64,000 nt of DNA from Chrysophaeum taylorii (GCA_029834535.1 JAQMWT010000311.1:1-64000), one strand, 5' to 3'. Positions 20,101-29,950 are shown, counted from the stretch's first letter. Translations and numbers: made by a program. The notes: generated by a model not told the origin, from the letters alone.

Positions 20101-20453
20101 GGAAGAAACGTATCTATGTTGCCGAGGTCTATGAAGACTATGATCACGACAATGATACTGTGGCATTACACTATTATACTGATCTAGGTTCACGCGATGA
20201 CCCCCGTGTTTTCGACCCTACCAAGCCTCTAACTGAGCGACAGCTCAGACCAGAATACAAAGATCGTGACGGATGCAGTTTCACTCGTTTTCGAGCGAAC
20301 ATGGATGGCTGTGAGCCTTGTGTCAACGATTTCCACCCTGACGAGATCGATACCCTTGTCACTAACTTCAGCCTCCACAGCAACAAAGTCCCTACGGACA
20401 TCGCTGAACGCGCTTATCGTCTCATTCGTGAGCGCGACCTTCGTCACCCTTGA
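14142..20453 (+). CDS. G2 pol: protease, DNMT-like, RT, RNase H, integrase, C-terminal module
   Basis: 2103 residues in one frame. Protease-like about 110-235 (GLDGMADSPYI; LLLGARELRLLG). DNMT-like about 505-797. RT about 990-1190 with RAAVDLRRLN and AYIDDIL (17645-17665). RNase H about 1313-1420 (YIRTDASAHGLGAYL; RRLELLAV; ETDHRNLTFL). Integrase zinc region about 1606-1656 (CIICQKVR) and core about 1676-1783 with GMDLFGPL, TDNGSEF and HTERVNRF carrying the D-D-E. GPY/F module near 1905 (WRGPYIV). The last ~130 residues include KHGKFVIFRV and IYVAEVYEDYDHDNDTVALH, a Tudor/chromo-like looking module. Pol of typical Gypsy elements is about 1000-1300 residues, so roughly 750 residues are extra, mainly the DNMT domain and its flanks. 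Confidence 0.9.
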   Translation: MEPPSFLVITEDAWTAEESRSAEVRKVASILSSQDGREMSKDKDPSWFTGRDQLMAIAVEPSSEDLATGSAACPSISSDFDEFCPQTAMNTASHPDHRENKAVTYDGTKLTCLTYIPVAVVSQDGASYSVLAAGLDGMADSPYIDHVLYNKLRRENKIIYRQALPSTRTLSGSGGSGAAIREWIILRVSMTPGTSTLLMFFVGQTNGQLLLGARELRLLGSIMDYASELAIFRRSEVTIGVLKSRDPDALQDHQGVVLFNEAFDATPTVVPMFPTAKLAIHDGNQKQWQPFATPWRYDSLLRSIQARAEHHRTDPEHPPLDAHGCEISAGTGGRSQVSREDPTVVPHFAFVTKTHYLAPGHPYVLELVCDAPLMRGQAYRPYRSLYPDLRVIPNSLSSYCFHEPNEVYVAVEHVGTGPIGLDPEVPMIEGEIIPHEGCVKVQLEAAEEDTRVCFATASADEDETEVEEEVLAVRPPPEPPPEEGTKKMSKEEATTQELIARHASLVWIPITYISVVVYFAGAGGSSLGIQRCNEIYGTSFRIVLALDSCPQARAVFQLNFPKIPYVLHDLGKSHRRTYDVVLSYLHKDHWRHSYFHASPPCIYGSTANLHYRDARKGAAITSWVLRHFRNAPHVIGRWTLEQEPSVIPFIHHKFYIPRVVDFYSITPELLCSRTRLLGSNVRLSLPLLTRVPPNLQDRFGPALGFPSGHPLIVVNSFSSTRPAIGPTFTVTRNKLQMGPHFSNVRPLSVEMHQEIMTVPTTWKWGSISQSAAMKMLGSMVPHATMMRIALAVHNSFDPVIRNQGQLRNITTATMANPDYRLLRFSSFAIDSRIPTLDPDTRCVSWIHQDDFYSSQTSNVTAVPTATPPPPFVVSPGTAHSFSGGTVATAVMQSNQVSTTAEEDGTLKERPAYFKTYAVPWADAPNDEHGYPVPVVPPHLADQESMQVIPPTVAQVEEVMAALGITDHPALNEDEKRMMRHLLSYSWAFFDDVMRPVDSPEVTLRFKEDNPNPIKLSPYRLSKEKIECLRLQIEEWSRDGVVRPAHSPWGFPILMLPKKGAEPGTSNAYRAAVDLRRLNKLLKDDSWPSVSMTDALMFLTDKFRRSSMDIRWGYHNLRLSADAQDVVTFTSPLGAFSYMRLPLGVKPAGSLFCKQLNTDLSKWLYRDLVAYIDDILAGHADTKSHLQCLVQVIPQLASKGYSGKVKKIHFMKEVIEFLGHLSTPNGLLPSPRSTEAIRHMPIPGTLSDADPKKQVRSFLGMGSFCRRYVRNFTRVAEPLRQLTLPDVKFEWTKECQEAWDATIEAIVTSKGIYHPDYSLPFYIRTDASAHGLGAYLFQKVPVVGDDGKERVEERVIEYWSRTVPKSMRKYDPRRLELLAVLSALENFRFYIEGHQTKLETDHRNLTFLRDSNHTSGQLARWAMRLAAFDRELGYKPGNSPGMRIPDCLSRNPIDKLIEQDEDGEPINEAYLIFQEIPTDVPGTACFTFSSVTMSLLADREYTAALAAVSTRRSAPPPQFAYEADPVDPVERLPFADQAEDEITLEEIAKEQIEDKTCTQIRQSLDSEQKDPRDKPPLPYEIEDNVLYKVDESESRRLIVVPQSMQERVITMHHRGLFGGHVGRDSTASQILERYWWPNVISSVTDFIKACIICQKVRSTVPKRYGLLCQPNRIGDCYVLGMDLFGPLRGADLHTYILAMYDAASHFLKLALINTKHDYAILNAFVDKIVLEGCLPRCIVTDNGSEFANKLFRTFVRQFNVRYRTTILYHPQSNHTERVNRFIKAFLRAAMDEQRQTDWSIFVQYVAFMYNRMYIPGTKISPFMMRTGKQPLLPPDYNILGEQRGLPQSRQQILTDFKHKFEFYSQLVARAHQKAQETQKINYDAHQIDIQFSPGDYVLRFVPKTRHKLRPIWRGPYIVTKKKSPVVYEIKDVHDDNAEPVVVSVQQIVPLKVPIIDTSSAPLHTPSDRDRFKHGKFVIFRVKARGNAWKKRIYVAEVYEDYDHDNDTVALHYYTDLGSRDDPRVFDPTKPLTERQLRPEYKDRDGCSFTRFRANMDGCEPCVNDFHPDEIDTLVTNFSLHSNKVPTDIAERAYRLIRERDLRHP
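15655..16535 (+). other. C5-cytosine DNA methyltransferase-like domain of G2
   Basis: In an unbroken frame the following can be read in DNMT order: VVVYFAGAGGSSLGIQR (motif I), VLALDSC (motif II acidic end), HASPPCIYGS (motif IV), LEQEPSVIPF (motif VI position), LLCSRTRLLGSN (motif VIII position), RPLSVEMHQEIMTVP (motif IX, RxLTxxE type) and MKMLGSMVPHATMMRIAL (motif X, IGNAVPPPLA type). The complete set of motifs, their spacing and the ~290-residue length make chance resemblance unlikely. The flanks (protease-like before, ~190-residue linker and RT after) place it inside Gag-Pol. Whether it methylates DNA is unknown. Confidence 0.82.
20050..20450 (+). other. C-terminal Tudor/chromo-like module of G2 pol
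   Basis: After the GPY/F part of integrase, ~130 residues are conserved between G1 and G2 (HGKFV-FR....W.K..YVAEVYE.YD..ND.VALH.Y.DLG). The alternation of hydrophobic and aromatic residues, with W..K..YVAEV, resembles small beta-barrels that bind histone tails. Many Gypsy elements carry a chromodomain at this place for target choice. The family is not certain. Confidence 0.4.
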
Positions 20454-20489
20454 AGTCGAGGACGACTTCATCTCAAGTAGGGGGCTCCT

Positions 20490-20821
20490 GTGGCAGTAAT
20501 GCCCATTTCCCCCCACTTGAGTGCCTGCCACCTGACTTACCCTGATTGTTGCCTTGGTATTGACATTGCATTTATGGGGGGGTGTCATCTTGACACCTTC
20601 ACCTGCGCTTCCACTGGACCCAATGTACCGGGCATTTGTATTGCTTTCTTCCTGCTTCCTTGAACTTACCCTCAATTGAATGTTCGACAGCATGGCGTGA
20701 GCGGAGTGTGAGCGCTTGGTTGGACGTGTGGTGGAACCACCCGTGGTTCAGGACAGTTGAGCGGTCACGTTGTGACCGACGGTTAGGCGAAGAGGGGCGG
20801 GTGAGCTGAGTTTCCACCACA
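20490..20821 (+). repeat. 3' LTR of G2
   Basis: 332 bp, TGTGGCAGTAAT...TTTCCACCACA, preceded by the purine tract AAGTAGGGGGCTCC. It is followed directly by a reverse-oriented scrap of Copia B. Confidence 0.85.
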
Positions 20822-21005
20822 GAACCAGCGTGTGCTGATAGCCTTGGCCTTAGTCGCACTGTCGGAATTGTTGGATAGATGAATAGCAGAGGCAGAGTCT
20901 CCCAGTATAGGACTGTTACGTATGAACGACATGTCCGATGGGAGAGGATTGTCGTGAGCATCATAATCTAGTAGCAAGTCTTTCCCTGAAGGCTGGCGGA
21001 GAAAG
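20822..21005 (-). mobile_element. Copia family B scrap (RNase H end), B0
   Basis: Reverse complement of B2 positions about 54700-54885, covering the segment that encodes the RNase H tail (SDMSFIRNSPIL, then SATEAKAISTRW-like). It is cut by the G2 LTR on the left and by the A0 LTR on the right. The rest of this copy is not seen nearby. Confidence 0.8.
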
Positions 21006-22430
21006 TCCAGAGAAATCTGCTGCCTCTGACCCTTATGTGTCCGTTGAGAACGTGATCTCTTCCTTACCCTTCTTCTTCCTTTCTAAACAATCAAATAGTC
21101 CTCTGAATTGTGCCTACGCTCATCATCATGGTCTAGCGCGTCCCGAGGTATGTAGCACTATACACTTCACCTTTCTCGTGTAGTTCTAGATGACGCCTGT
21201 CGTGTTCTGACGATATAGGGAACATACCTTTTCATTCCCCGAATTAAATACTTCCAGACGTTCATGATGAGACGGGATGGTTTCCCAGGTGACTTACCAC
21301 TGATTGCTAATGCTCTGCAGGTTATGGGCCCAGGCGGGTCCCTGAGAAACCATGTGTCAACGCGTGCACGTAACCTACGGGTTTTGGACTGTTACCGCGC
21401 CGGTCCAGCCTCGTCACGCAAACACGCTTGTTAATATAACGCCATTACCATTCGGCTGTATATAGCATATTTTGCACACGTGGTCGTGTAACCTTGTGTG
21501 CACCTGTTCATAGTATCGTATTGTCATGTCAATGTTGATGTGTGTGTAGTTGGCTAACCTGTACTCTTGCACACATGTTGTGGAATATTTTGGGTACGTC
21601 CACTCGTACATTCCATGGCAATCCACTTAACAAGCTCCTTGAGAGCACCAAAACTAACCAGCTGCCTGAGTGACTACGCTTAGCGACACTACTCTGGACT
21701 CAAAGCTTGCACAGTCGTCAATCAGACATCTCTCCATCGAAAACGATGAGTGTACATAGACACCGATAGACAGACCCCCTTAGAATATCTAGGCAGTGTC
21801 AACTGCGTGACTGAATCCACAGGTTCCCCCGTCAACTGCTATGGCAGAACACGCAGCACGAGCCGCACCCAAGGCGATCACAGGTGCGGATATATTGAAG
21901 CTCGAAGCTCCTGTAGTTGAGTTTCTTAACGATGGAAATCGATTTCAGCTTCAGACTCGCAAGGTATCCTTGCAAATCAAGCACATTAAGCAAGTGTTAC
22001 GGTCCAGTCATGCCGATGCCTTCCTCGAGTACGACTCGTACGAAGCATATACTCGGTCATGCAAAGACTACGAGATCCTCCGGAATCAAATTCTCGATCG
22101 CGTTTTCCTGGAATGGAAGACCGATAGGGCTGCTGATCTCGGTTTAGCTGTTGATGAATTGCCCCCTGAGTATCAAGAATGGCATTTCACCAACGAAGCT
22201 TTCCCCCACTTACCTGATGCAGAAGTAGCTCAGCTAGCTACTGTTTGTTACGACTATGAAGTCAAGGCATTACGTCCTGAAATCGATGCCCGTTTCTTAG
22301 AAGAGGAACCAATCTTAAATCGCGCGCACCCGAAGGCATTAGCTTTCGACACCCGTGCTCGTGCCCCTGTTACTATGTTTTCGTTATCTGCTGCTGACTG
22401 GCACACTTATCAGAACACGTATGCTACATT
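21006..22430 (+). mobile_element. Ty1/Copia family A copy A0, 5' part only
   Basis: LTR 21006-21319, primer site GGTTATGGGCCCAG at 21320-21333, a ~510 bp leader and the start of gag. It ends where the LTR of B1 begins inside gag. The sequence is close to A1 (31991 on) and A2. Broken: only the 5' end is present. Confidence 0.85.
21841..22430 (+). CDS. Copia A gag, N-terminal part (A0)
   Basis: Begins MAEHAARAAPKAITG, a start shared with A1 (32824) and A2 (50083). It contains KHIKQVLRSSHADAFLEYDS and DRVFLEWKTDRA, which align with B1 gag (VDALFCFDSYEAYTR, IIFAQWKAEQ). I see no zinc knuckle. It is recognised as gag by position after leader and primer site and by homology between families A and B, not by a known capsid fold. 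It is cut by the B1 insertion. Confidence 0.6.
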
Positions 22431-22680
22431 TCCAGAGAGCTACACTATTATTGTTTGCGACACTGGAACATTTCACACCTATCTCTACAAGAGGGTTTTC
22501 TCTCCGTAATACGGCTTTCCCTCCTTCCTTCCTTACCCTTCCACAATTATAAATTTTCATGACTATGAAGAACCCAGTCTGAAGCTCTTTTCCAACATGG
22601 AGTTGGCCTCCAGGTGCGTACCGTCAGGTCCGGGGTGTTCTGTTTAATTAACAGAGGATCTCTCCAGGTTTTGGGCCCAG
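22431..22680 (+). repeat. 5' LTR and primer site of B1
   Basis: The LTR spans 22431-22666 (TCCAGAGAGCTAC...CTCTCCA) and matches the 3' LTR of B2 at 57257-57487. At 22667-22680 GGTTTTGGGCCCAG is one mismatch from the GGTTATGGGCCCAG of families A and C, the complement of the initiator tRNA-Met anticodon stem-loop. The insertion lies in A0 gag. Confidence 0.75.
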
Positions 22681-23150
22681 ATGCGTAGGTGTGTCAGCCC
22701 AACTGTGTTGTACGTTTAAATGGAGTCATCAATTTGCGCCTGATCACGAGTACAATGCGACAATGTGTTTGGCGGTGGTCTACTGTACATATTTGTTGTG
22801 TGACGTTATGTGCCCACCAGTTAATTTGGTTTGTGACCGAGTTGGGTCGGTCACTGGTCACATGCACTCGCATAACCAATAAAATGAAAATTTTTCCTAT
22901 ACAAGCCGCGGAAACTTGTACGGGTTTTTCCTTCCATTCCCCAACAAAAGACTGACTGCTCGAGAACTAATCCATTCTTCAGTCTCAAGTCACCCTGTTT
23001 TAAATAGCATGTTGATTTGTTTGGTCTTGTCAATAAGCCCACGTTCAAAATAGCGTACTGTACATAGAACCCGCACTTGAGAAACCCTTCATACTTATGT
23101 GTCGAATATGTCTATCAATCCTGTAACCTATTTTTTAATAGGTCACAATC
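22681..23150 (+). other. B1 leader, no gene recognised
   Basis: About 470 bp between primer site and gag. Short ORFs here show no recognisable product and no codon pattern. I see nothing further in it. Confidence 0.5.
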
Positions 23151-25580
23151 ATGTCAAAACAAAAACCAATATCCACTACGGATATCTACAAACAAGAACA
23201 AATCCTCGTTGATAAGATTAACGCAGGATTGCGTTTCCAAGACAATTCAACCAACGTGAGCTTGCAAATTGAGGTGCTTCGCAGACATATGACAAGTCCA
23301 TATGTGGACGCGTTATTCTGCTTCGATTCATATGAAGCTTACACCCGGAATGCTCCGGAATATAATCAACTTCTTGAACAAGAAGTCGATATCATCTTCG
23401 CTCAATGGAAAGCTGAACAAGTAAACGATTTAAACCTACCTGATGAAGATGCCCTGCATGATGATCTTAAAACTTGGCACGTCAATTCATCACACACATC
23501 GTAATAATCTTGAACGACTTTACTACCCAGAGTCGTACAATCTCGTTCGTCCCGAATTAAACGAGGATGTCAAACGTGCCCTCACTCTGTTAGATACCCG
23601 ATTACCTAAATCAATTGTGTATGATTCATCTCTAACTAACATATCCTTTACAGGTCTCTCTAATGCCGACTGGATCAAACGCTGCGAAACTTATGCTGGT
23701 TTCTTGTACACATTCTTTAACCTAGACTCACAAGAAAAACCCGCACTCGCTACATGGCCTCAATTGAAGAAGATTTATGCAATTACTGCATATCCTAATA
23801 AACTACGTGCAGCAATGCGTTTAGCCTATCATTACTATGAGACAGTGTCTTGTACATATGTAACTGAGCTTAAATCTCAGTTTAATCGAATGTCTCTAAA
23901 TGCTAATTGGTATGCCCATGTATTTGTCGAACAACTCCTTGCCTTTCAATCTCAGGCAAAGCAATTAAATAATGATGAAGCATCAATCCAATTTAATAAC
24001 TCCATAATCACTCTTAAAGCTCACGAGGAGATCTACCGTCTATATGCTAATCCATCGGATCACGAGCGCTATTCTCAATCGTTATTGGAACGGTGTAAAC
24101 TCTACGAGACACGCTCTAGTAACAACTTAAGTCACGATCCTGAATTGTTAAAGCTAGTTGACCCCAACGACGTTCGTCCACTATTGGAATTCTTGTTAAA
24201 GATATATAATGAGACAAAGTTTTCCTCTAACCGACGCTTGGATAAACCCGCTTCTTGGATCCCTTACATCCCTGGTACTACCGCTACCAAGCCACCTAAG
24301 GTATTATTGATGGACACTATTCCTCAATCCCACGATTCTTTAAACAACGCTTACTCGTTGTTAGCTACTGTAGCTGGACAGTCTGGCTTCAATGCTCGTA
24401 AGCTTCGTAATGCAAGAGACAAAGCATCGACAATCTCACCCCGTGACACGTCGTACTATCTTCCACCTTCAAATTATAACGTCAAAGGTACCAGCTTCGA
24501 TCGTCCTGTCTACTCATCTTCCTCTAACCGAAATGTACGCTCTAATTTGTCTCTTATGGACCGGGCTACTAATCAAGTTTGTCGTCTTCGCCACCTGTTG
24601 TTGGTAAATTGCAGGAAGCGAATCCCAATCCTTCCACCGACTCTAAAATGGTACAGGAGGAAATGAAAAGCTTATTGATTACCCTCTGGACAACCGCTTC
24701 TCAAGCTTCGACGCAGTCCTTAGATCCTGATGAAGCCACCCAAGTTCATCTCTATTTATCTCGAGTTGATATTATGTCCAATACCATATCGAACCTCTCG
24801 GACGCCGATAAGGAATCTCTTGTTTCAGAAGAAAAGGATCAAACTGAAACATCTGCTCCTGAAGCGTCCCCCAGAGATGCGGAGCAGAGGGGGACTGCTG
24901 ATACAGAGAAAATGTTCCACACTTTCCTGTCAATTAAAGATGATAAAATCGATAACATCCCTCAGCCGCTACTGCAGCACATAAATGCTAAAGCTCAGAA
25001 TGCTAATGTTCGTCGTCAAGCTCGGGAAACTTCTTTGCACTCTGAGCTCCCCAGTAATTTAACCAACGAAGATGGTACAGATCCCCCTGTGTTGCTACCA
25101 AAACTAAGTACTGGTTTTACACTCGTCGTCGTGCCTTCCGAACAAACGCAAAGTTTCATGACACAGTACGTGTTTGGTCGAAGCTCAACACATGCCTGTT
25201 ATGCAACAATGCTTGAATTGTACAACGAGTACAATTTACCGCTAACGACTACGCCAGGATATGCTGACACATGTGCTTCTCAACATGTAATCAACTTTAA
25301 ACGTTATGCTGATCCTATTCGCATCGTAAAGCTACCCGAGTCCTTATCACCTGCTATCCAGACTGCTACGGATACGCAGAGAATCACACATGCTATGATT
25401 ATAAGGACCGTCATTCCCGCTCTCCCGAAGCATCCAAATGTGGGATATGTAAAGCTAGACGTTGCGCTTTTCCTACCCAAGCAAAACGACCATAACGATC
25501 CCGTTCTGCACATCATCAGTATGACGCAATGGGGAGAAGATAAACTTGGTATACGTCTTTATGGAGTTGAATTTAAATGA
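23151..25580 (+). pseudogene. Copia B gag and protease region (B1)
   Basis: Open in a few overlapping pieces. The N-terminal part (MSKQKPISTTDIYKQEQI...) is homologous to Copia A gag. At about 25255-25290 GYADTCASQHVIN occupies the protease position (compare the Copia D-S-G-A-S-x-H pattern), and LHIISMTQWG near 25510 matches the family's 'LLSVSQL' strand. The Ser/Thr-rich tail before the protease has no CCHC knuckle. The fossil is broken in about two or three places. Confidence 0.6.
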
Positions 25581-25879
25581 CAATCATCTATCCAGAGTAA
25601 AATTGATGATAATGTCAAGATTACGTTGTTTAGACTCAGTACCCTGTTGCCAACTCTACCAATTTGCTCGTCACAAGCAAAAGCGCGTAAAATGAAACTT
25701 CGCTCACTACAGTTCAGACTATGTGCTTTTAATGAACAACGCGAAATGCTCAAACTATATTCCACCCTCATGGAACGAGTAATTTATGTCCCATGGCTTA
25801 AAACCATTTTGGAGTCAATGCATTCGCAGCTGCCTTATGTACGCAAGCATTTCCCACCTCCAGTATTACGCAAAGTTAC

Positions 25880-26700
25880 AACACGTTTGCTCCATACAGC
25901 AACTTTATCTACTAGCCCACGAATACCTGCAGTAACTTTACTTTGCTCTGGGATGTCCACTCCTGCATTCTTGGCTTGCGCTTCTAATGACTTGCAAATC
26001 AACATCAACGTTAAAGTTCTTGTTGAGAGCGACGACAATATCACGCACATGCTACGATGACGTTTTGGTAATTCCATTGAAGTTTTCCCATCCCTACCTA
26101 AGTTTCTGACATATCTCCATCGAGCATCGGACGCTGAACGTGCACGATATTACACCGACATAGTGGAACTGACATCACCATGCACAAATCGTAACATAAT
26201 CAATGGGACATCCATTTCCACCTTCGAACGTGATATAGATGATTCCTTGTTTCCAAGTGCTCTAAGTGTACTTGAGCTTTTAAAGCCGCTTGTTCTTTTC
26301 ATGGAAATGACACCACCACACTCCGCATCGTACGAAGACCATATACGAGTTGGTAATCTCATCTTTTCAACGATGCACTCTACGGTGGTCATATGTGACA
26401 GATTTCCATGCTATCTATGTGGAGATTATCAAGCCAGAGAAAGATGGATCCTCGTTGCACGCAAATATAACACCGGCCGTCTCGATCTGCTTTCATGGCT
26501 TAATAAACGAGTCGCCTCCTTTCTGGATATCGCAGACCATGCTAACTCCATCAGTCGCAAGTTAATAGTCGACGAACCTTGGACACAAGTCTTTCCTGAC
26601 ATACCATTTGTGTCCACACCTAAAACCTATAACACGTTTAGTCGTACCGGATCCGTGCGCTTAACTGTGACTGAGCTTGAAACCTTAACTATGCTGTTCC
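25880..26700 (+). other. C5-DNMT-like domain of Copia B1
   Basis: Read in order: AVTLLCSGMSTPAFLA (motif I), KVLVESDD (motif II end), LTSPCTNRNI (motif IV), FMEMTPPHS (motif VI position), DYQARERWILVAR (motif VIII; QxRxR type) and VRLTVTELETL (motif IX-like RxLTxxE). The same order is present in Copia A2. It lies between protease and integrase. About 200 residues of unassigned sequence follow up to about 27300, perhaps the target-recognition part or an independent domain. The segment is broken. Confidence 0.7.
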
Positions 26701-27739
26701 TTCGTCTGCACTCTAACAAAACAGTCGAACGTCCCACTCAAGATGAAATGGAGGGCATTTCTAACTTTCGCCTGGGATTCTTGACTAATTCAAGAAAACC
26801 ACGTGCTTGCATGAGATCCCCTATTGAACCCAAAGCTTTTGTGCTCCTCTACAATATTATGGGACGATTGTTCCCTAAATCCATCACATTGCCTGTGTCC
26901 TTTCGTATTACAACTATCGAATCTAACCAACCATCTCACAGGTTATTCTTGAATAAACCCTCTACTTCATCCATCATTTACATCACCGGTGGAAGACATA
27001 CAGGCGGCGACACAAAAGTTTCTAACTCTTCTTGTAAATACCAGGCACATATAAATGCTTTTGGCGAAACCTACACCCTCCTAACGCATGATGCCGGAAT
27101 CGATAAGACTGCTTCTCTCGAACCAGTTACCGGTTTTCTTTGGCTTTGTCATGCATACCATCATAATAATGAAAATCAAGACACGCGTCGTCTAGTACAA
27201 GCATTGGTTCCCTATACTTCTCCTGTATTTCACAATTCTTTCGTCTTCTACCCTCAGCAAAATCGTCTCGAATATATCGATAAAATGCTTGCTTTTAAGT
27301 GACATGCATCTGCCCCAAAGCAGATACCTGGGCTTTATTACATCAAAAGCGATAGGAAGATGGGTGCCAAAGTTCATTCTATATACACTCCTACTCCTAC
27401 CATTCGTGGATTTGTTAACATGCTGGTGTACGATCCACGACTCGACCGCATTCGACACTACTCAACTCGCGAATTGGCACGCGCCAATAACTTCACAGCG
27501 TACCAAATCAAATTTCTTTTGTCTTTGTCCCCTGACCTATGCTGTGATATCATCGCGAATGCTATTCCAGCTGGAACATATCACACAATTAATAAACATT
27601 TGTGTCCGCTTGTCTATGACTTGCGTATATTAATGCTATCACCATCGTTTGACCCTGATCATGCTTCTCTAACCAAAAACTATAGGTCAACCTTCTTCAC
27701 AAATATATTCCCAACAGATACATCCTTAACATTACACCA

Positions 27740-28985
27740 GAGTTCCATTACAATGTTCTACATCTCCAATAAAAAAATCTTGTGTTGTGATACTATCGCT
27801 TCTAGCCACGAACTTCCTTCTTTTCATATTGATTCAGTAGCTCATGCTTTCCTCTCTAACACCTCATCCGCAGATATATCATCTCCTACTAAAGAAAAAC
27901 AAATACCCCTTATAACGCCAAGACAGCTCCATGAGAAGCATGCGCCCTTCGATAAGAAAGTCCATGCCGGGGGCACCCTCGCATTCGAGATGCGCAACAG
28001 CGAGCTACCAATTTTCACAACATCCACCATGATAGTGATTCTCAAGCTATAAAAGCTGTTCAGGTTATTGCCAGTCCTGGACACCACCCATCTGACGTAC
28101 CCTACCGTAAGTTCTGTGTGGATTGTACGATTCATAAAAAACGCTTTCCTCATCCACACCACCTTATCAAGCAACCATCATTCGAAAAAATTTTCAACCT
28201 GGTGAAGCCTGGGCATGTGACGGTGGTTACGTATCTGTGCTCTCGGAATGGGGATCCTTTCGACATATCAATGTTTTTAAGTGTCTCATTTCTAAATTTT
28301 TGTTAGTGTACTTTTGTCGTAGCACTAACTCTAGCGAATTTTGTAACGCCCTTGAGTTTGTCCGCAATTTTTGCTCTACTTATGTTCATGTACAACTAAA
28401 ACAAATTTATTGTGATTCCTTTAAACCCTATTTATCCCAGCATGTTACAACCCCCTTCCGTGTGGAACACGGTATTAATATGTCCGCGTTCCCCCCTTAC
28501 ATGTCTTTAATCATGAAGTTGAAGCCGCTGTTGGTCACATAGCCACTGCCGCGTCTACACGAATCAGGCATATGCTTAATGTATCCTATAAAGGTCACCC
28601 CCTAACAGATCCGGCACCACACTACCCGTGGGCTATTATGCTATCCAATCATATAATCTCCTCCCTAACGTTTCCCTCGAACGTATTTATAATAAAGTCC
28701 CAAGTCCCCAACAAGTTTTGTTAGACCAATGTAATGTTCCCCAACAAGACTACCTCGAACCTTTTGGCTCTGTTATTTGCATTTGGAACCTAACGAATTT
28801 CATAAATATGAACCCCGATGCCGTCCCTACATCTACCTATGCGGTGCTAACGTTATAAATCCTTTAATTACACCCCATGTTAGTCATTTAGCCGATGTTG
28901 TCCTTAATGCTGAAAACGGTCAAGTCCGTGTTTCCTGTAAACTGACTTTTCCCCATCTTGTTTCTAATCTCCTCCTGATTATGAA
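27740..28985 (+). pseudogene. Copia B1 integrase region
   Basis: Carries the zinc region (HNIHH-type histidines, then VDCTIHKKRFPHPH near 28120), core segments (YCDSFKPYLSQHV near 28410 as the second acidic motif) and the Copia-specific LADVVLNAENGQVRVS near 28890. The corresponding B2 segment at 50960-52230 is closely similar. Broken in several places. Integrase would join the cDNA to the genome. Confidence 0.65.
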
Positions 28986-28994
28986 CAACAAGCG

Positions 28995-29365
28995 CAGGCC
29001 AGTAAATCACCTAGTCACAATCTCTAACCCCAGCAAGTTCACCTGTTCCCGTTAAGTTCACCTAGTCCCAATCTCTAACCCCAGTAAATTCGGCGCAAAC
29101 CCAATCTCTAACCCCAGTAAGTTCGGCGTTAACCCACACTCACCCCACTCTCCTGCGAGCTCGTCGCTCTCACCCCCGCCAATCTAAGCTGTTTTGATCC
29201 GCTCACGCCGCTAAGCTTTGAGTTTACTCTAAAAGCCCCAGTAAGTTAACACTTGGTCTCAGTAAGCTCACCTGGTCACTAAGTTCACCTAGTCCCAATC
29301 TCTAACCTCAGTAAGTTCACCTGGTTCCAGTAAGTTCTCCTGGTCCCAGTAAGTTAACCTATAGT
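28995..29365 (-). repeat. GGTGAACTTACTGGGA-type minisatellite in H2
   Basis: On the plus strand it appears as CCAGTAAGTTCACCTGGTCCC-like units. The array is 3' of the helicase remnant on the Helitron strand, as in H1 and H3. Confidence 0.7.
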
Positions 29366-29394
29366 GCGCGTGTAGACGCCGGGAGGGGGCTTAT

Positions 29395-29950
29395 CGGTAT
29401 TGCGCAGCACGTGTGGGGTATGGTGGAGTCGTCGACCCAGAAGAGGATATCCTCGGGGTTGCCGATCGACAGAGAGCCACGTAGAGCTGGACGTGGCAGA
29501 AGACGGGCTTCGCCAAGAGAACGCCGACCTCGCGGGGCGTCAGGCCCTGGCTCTTGGTGATCGTTTGGCGTCGGCGGGCCTCAAGGGATACAGGTCGGAG
29601 GAGCCTCGGTGACAACGACACGATCGATCATGTATCTGGTACCGTTGCAGTGGCCGTGCGACGGGTCGAGGTTGCGAAGACTTTAAGCTCGCGATCAAAG
29701 TCAGCATGCCGTTGATTGTCAGGGAGTCGAAAACTCGACTCTTGATAGCGAGGCGTTCGTCTTCCGACCCAACCTAGTCGGCCGAAAAGAACTCCGACGC
29801 CTCGTCTCCGGGGAAAAAAGGCCGCGGTCATGCGCGCGTTGTCAGCATCGACAACATCGTTTCGACGGGGCGTGAGAATGGCGCGCTGAAAGAGCCGCCG
29901 CGGCTCGTGGAAATAGTCTGCGAGGTCGCCGTAGACGGCTTGGAGGATCA
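29395..29950 (-). pseudogene. Pif1/Helitron helicase C-terminal remnant in H2
   Basis: The same protein segments as in H1: AVYGDLADYFHEPRRLFQRAILTPRRND near 29940-29840, and TITKSQGLTPREVGVLL ... QLYVAL near 29580-29470. Frame changes and stops separate them, so it is dead. The remnant is too short to have driven its own movement; it was probably moved by another copy or captured. Confidence 0.7.

Larger units (their letters stand above)
11020..20821 (+). mobile_element. Ty3/Gypsy LTR retrotransposon G2 with DNMT-like domain, nearly whole
   Basis: About 9.8 kb with both LTRs (TGTGG...CCACA), primer site, leader with two hairpin repeats, gag, nucleocapsid-like segment and a very long pol frame. 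It looks close to whole, with about one break in gag-nucleocapsid. No matching target-site duplication is visible: GAAGT lies before and GAACC after. It sits in scrap of Copia B on the right and against the G1 LTR on the left. The long open pol suggests a young copy, although the two LTRs disagree in their first 200 bp (see findings). Confidence 0.9.

Noticed and set aside
20822-21005. Right flank of G2 considered as the other half of the sequence left of G1, to define one nested insertion.
   Set aside because: The left flank of G1 is Helitron sequence, not Copia B, so no common target can be shown.
22681-23150. Short overlapping ORFs in the B1 leader.
   Set aside because: No product, no conservation seen; they appear to be chance frames.
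29391-29621. Minus-strand ORF with KSQGLT and QLYVAL looking like an independent small gene.
   Set aside because: It is the helicase tail of the Helitron remnant, and also occurs in H1.
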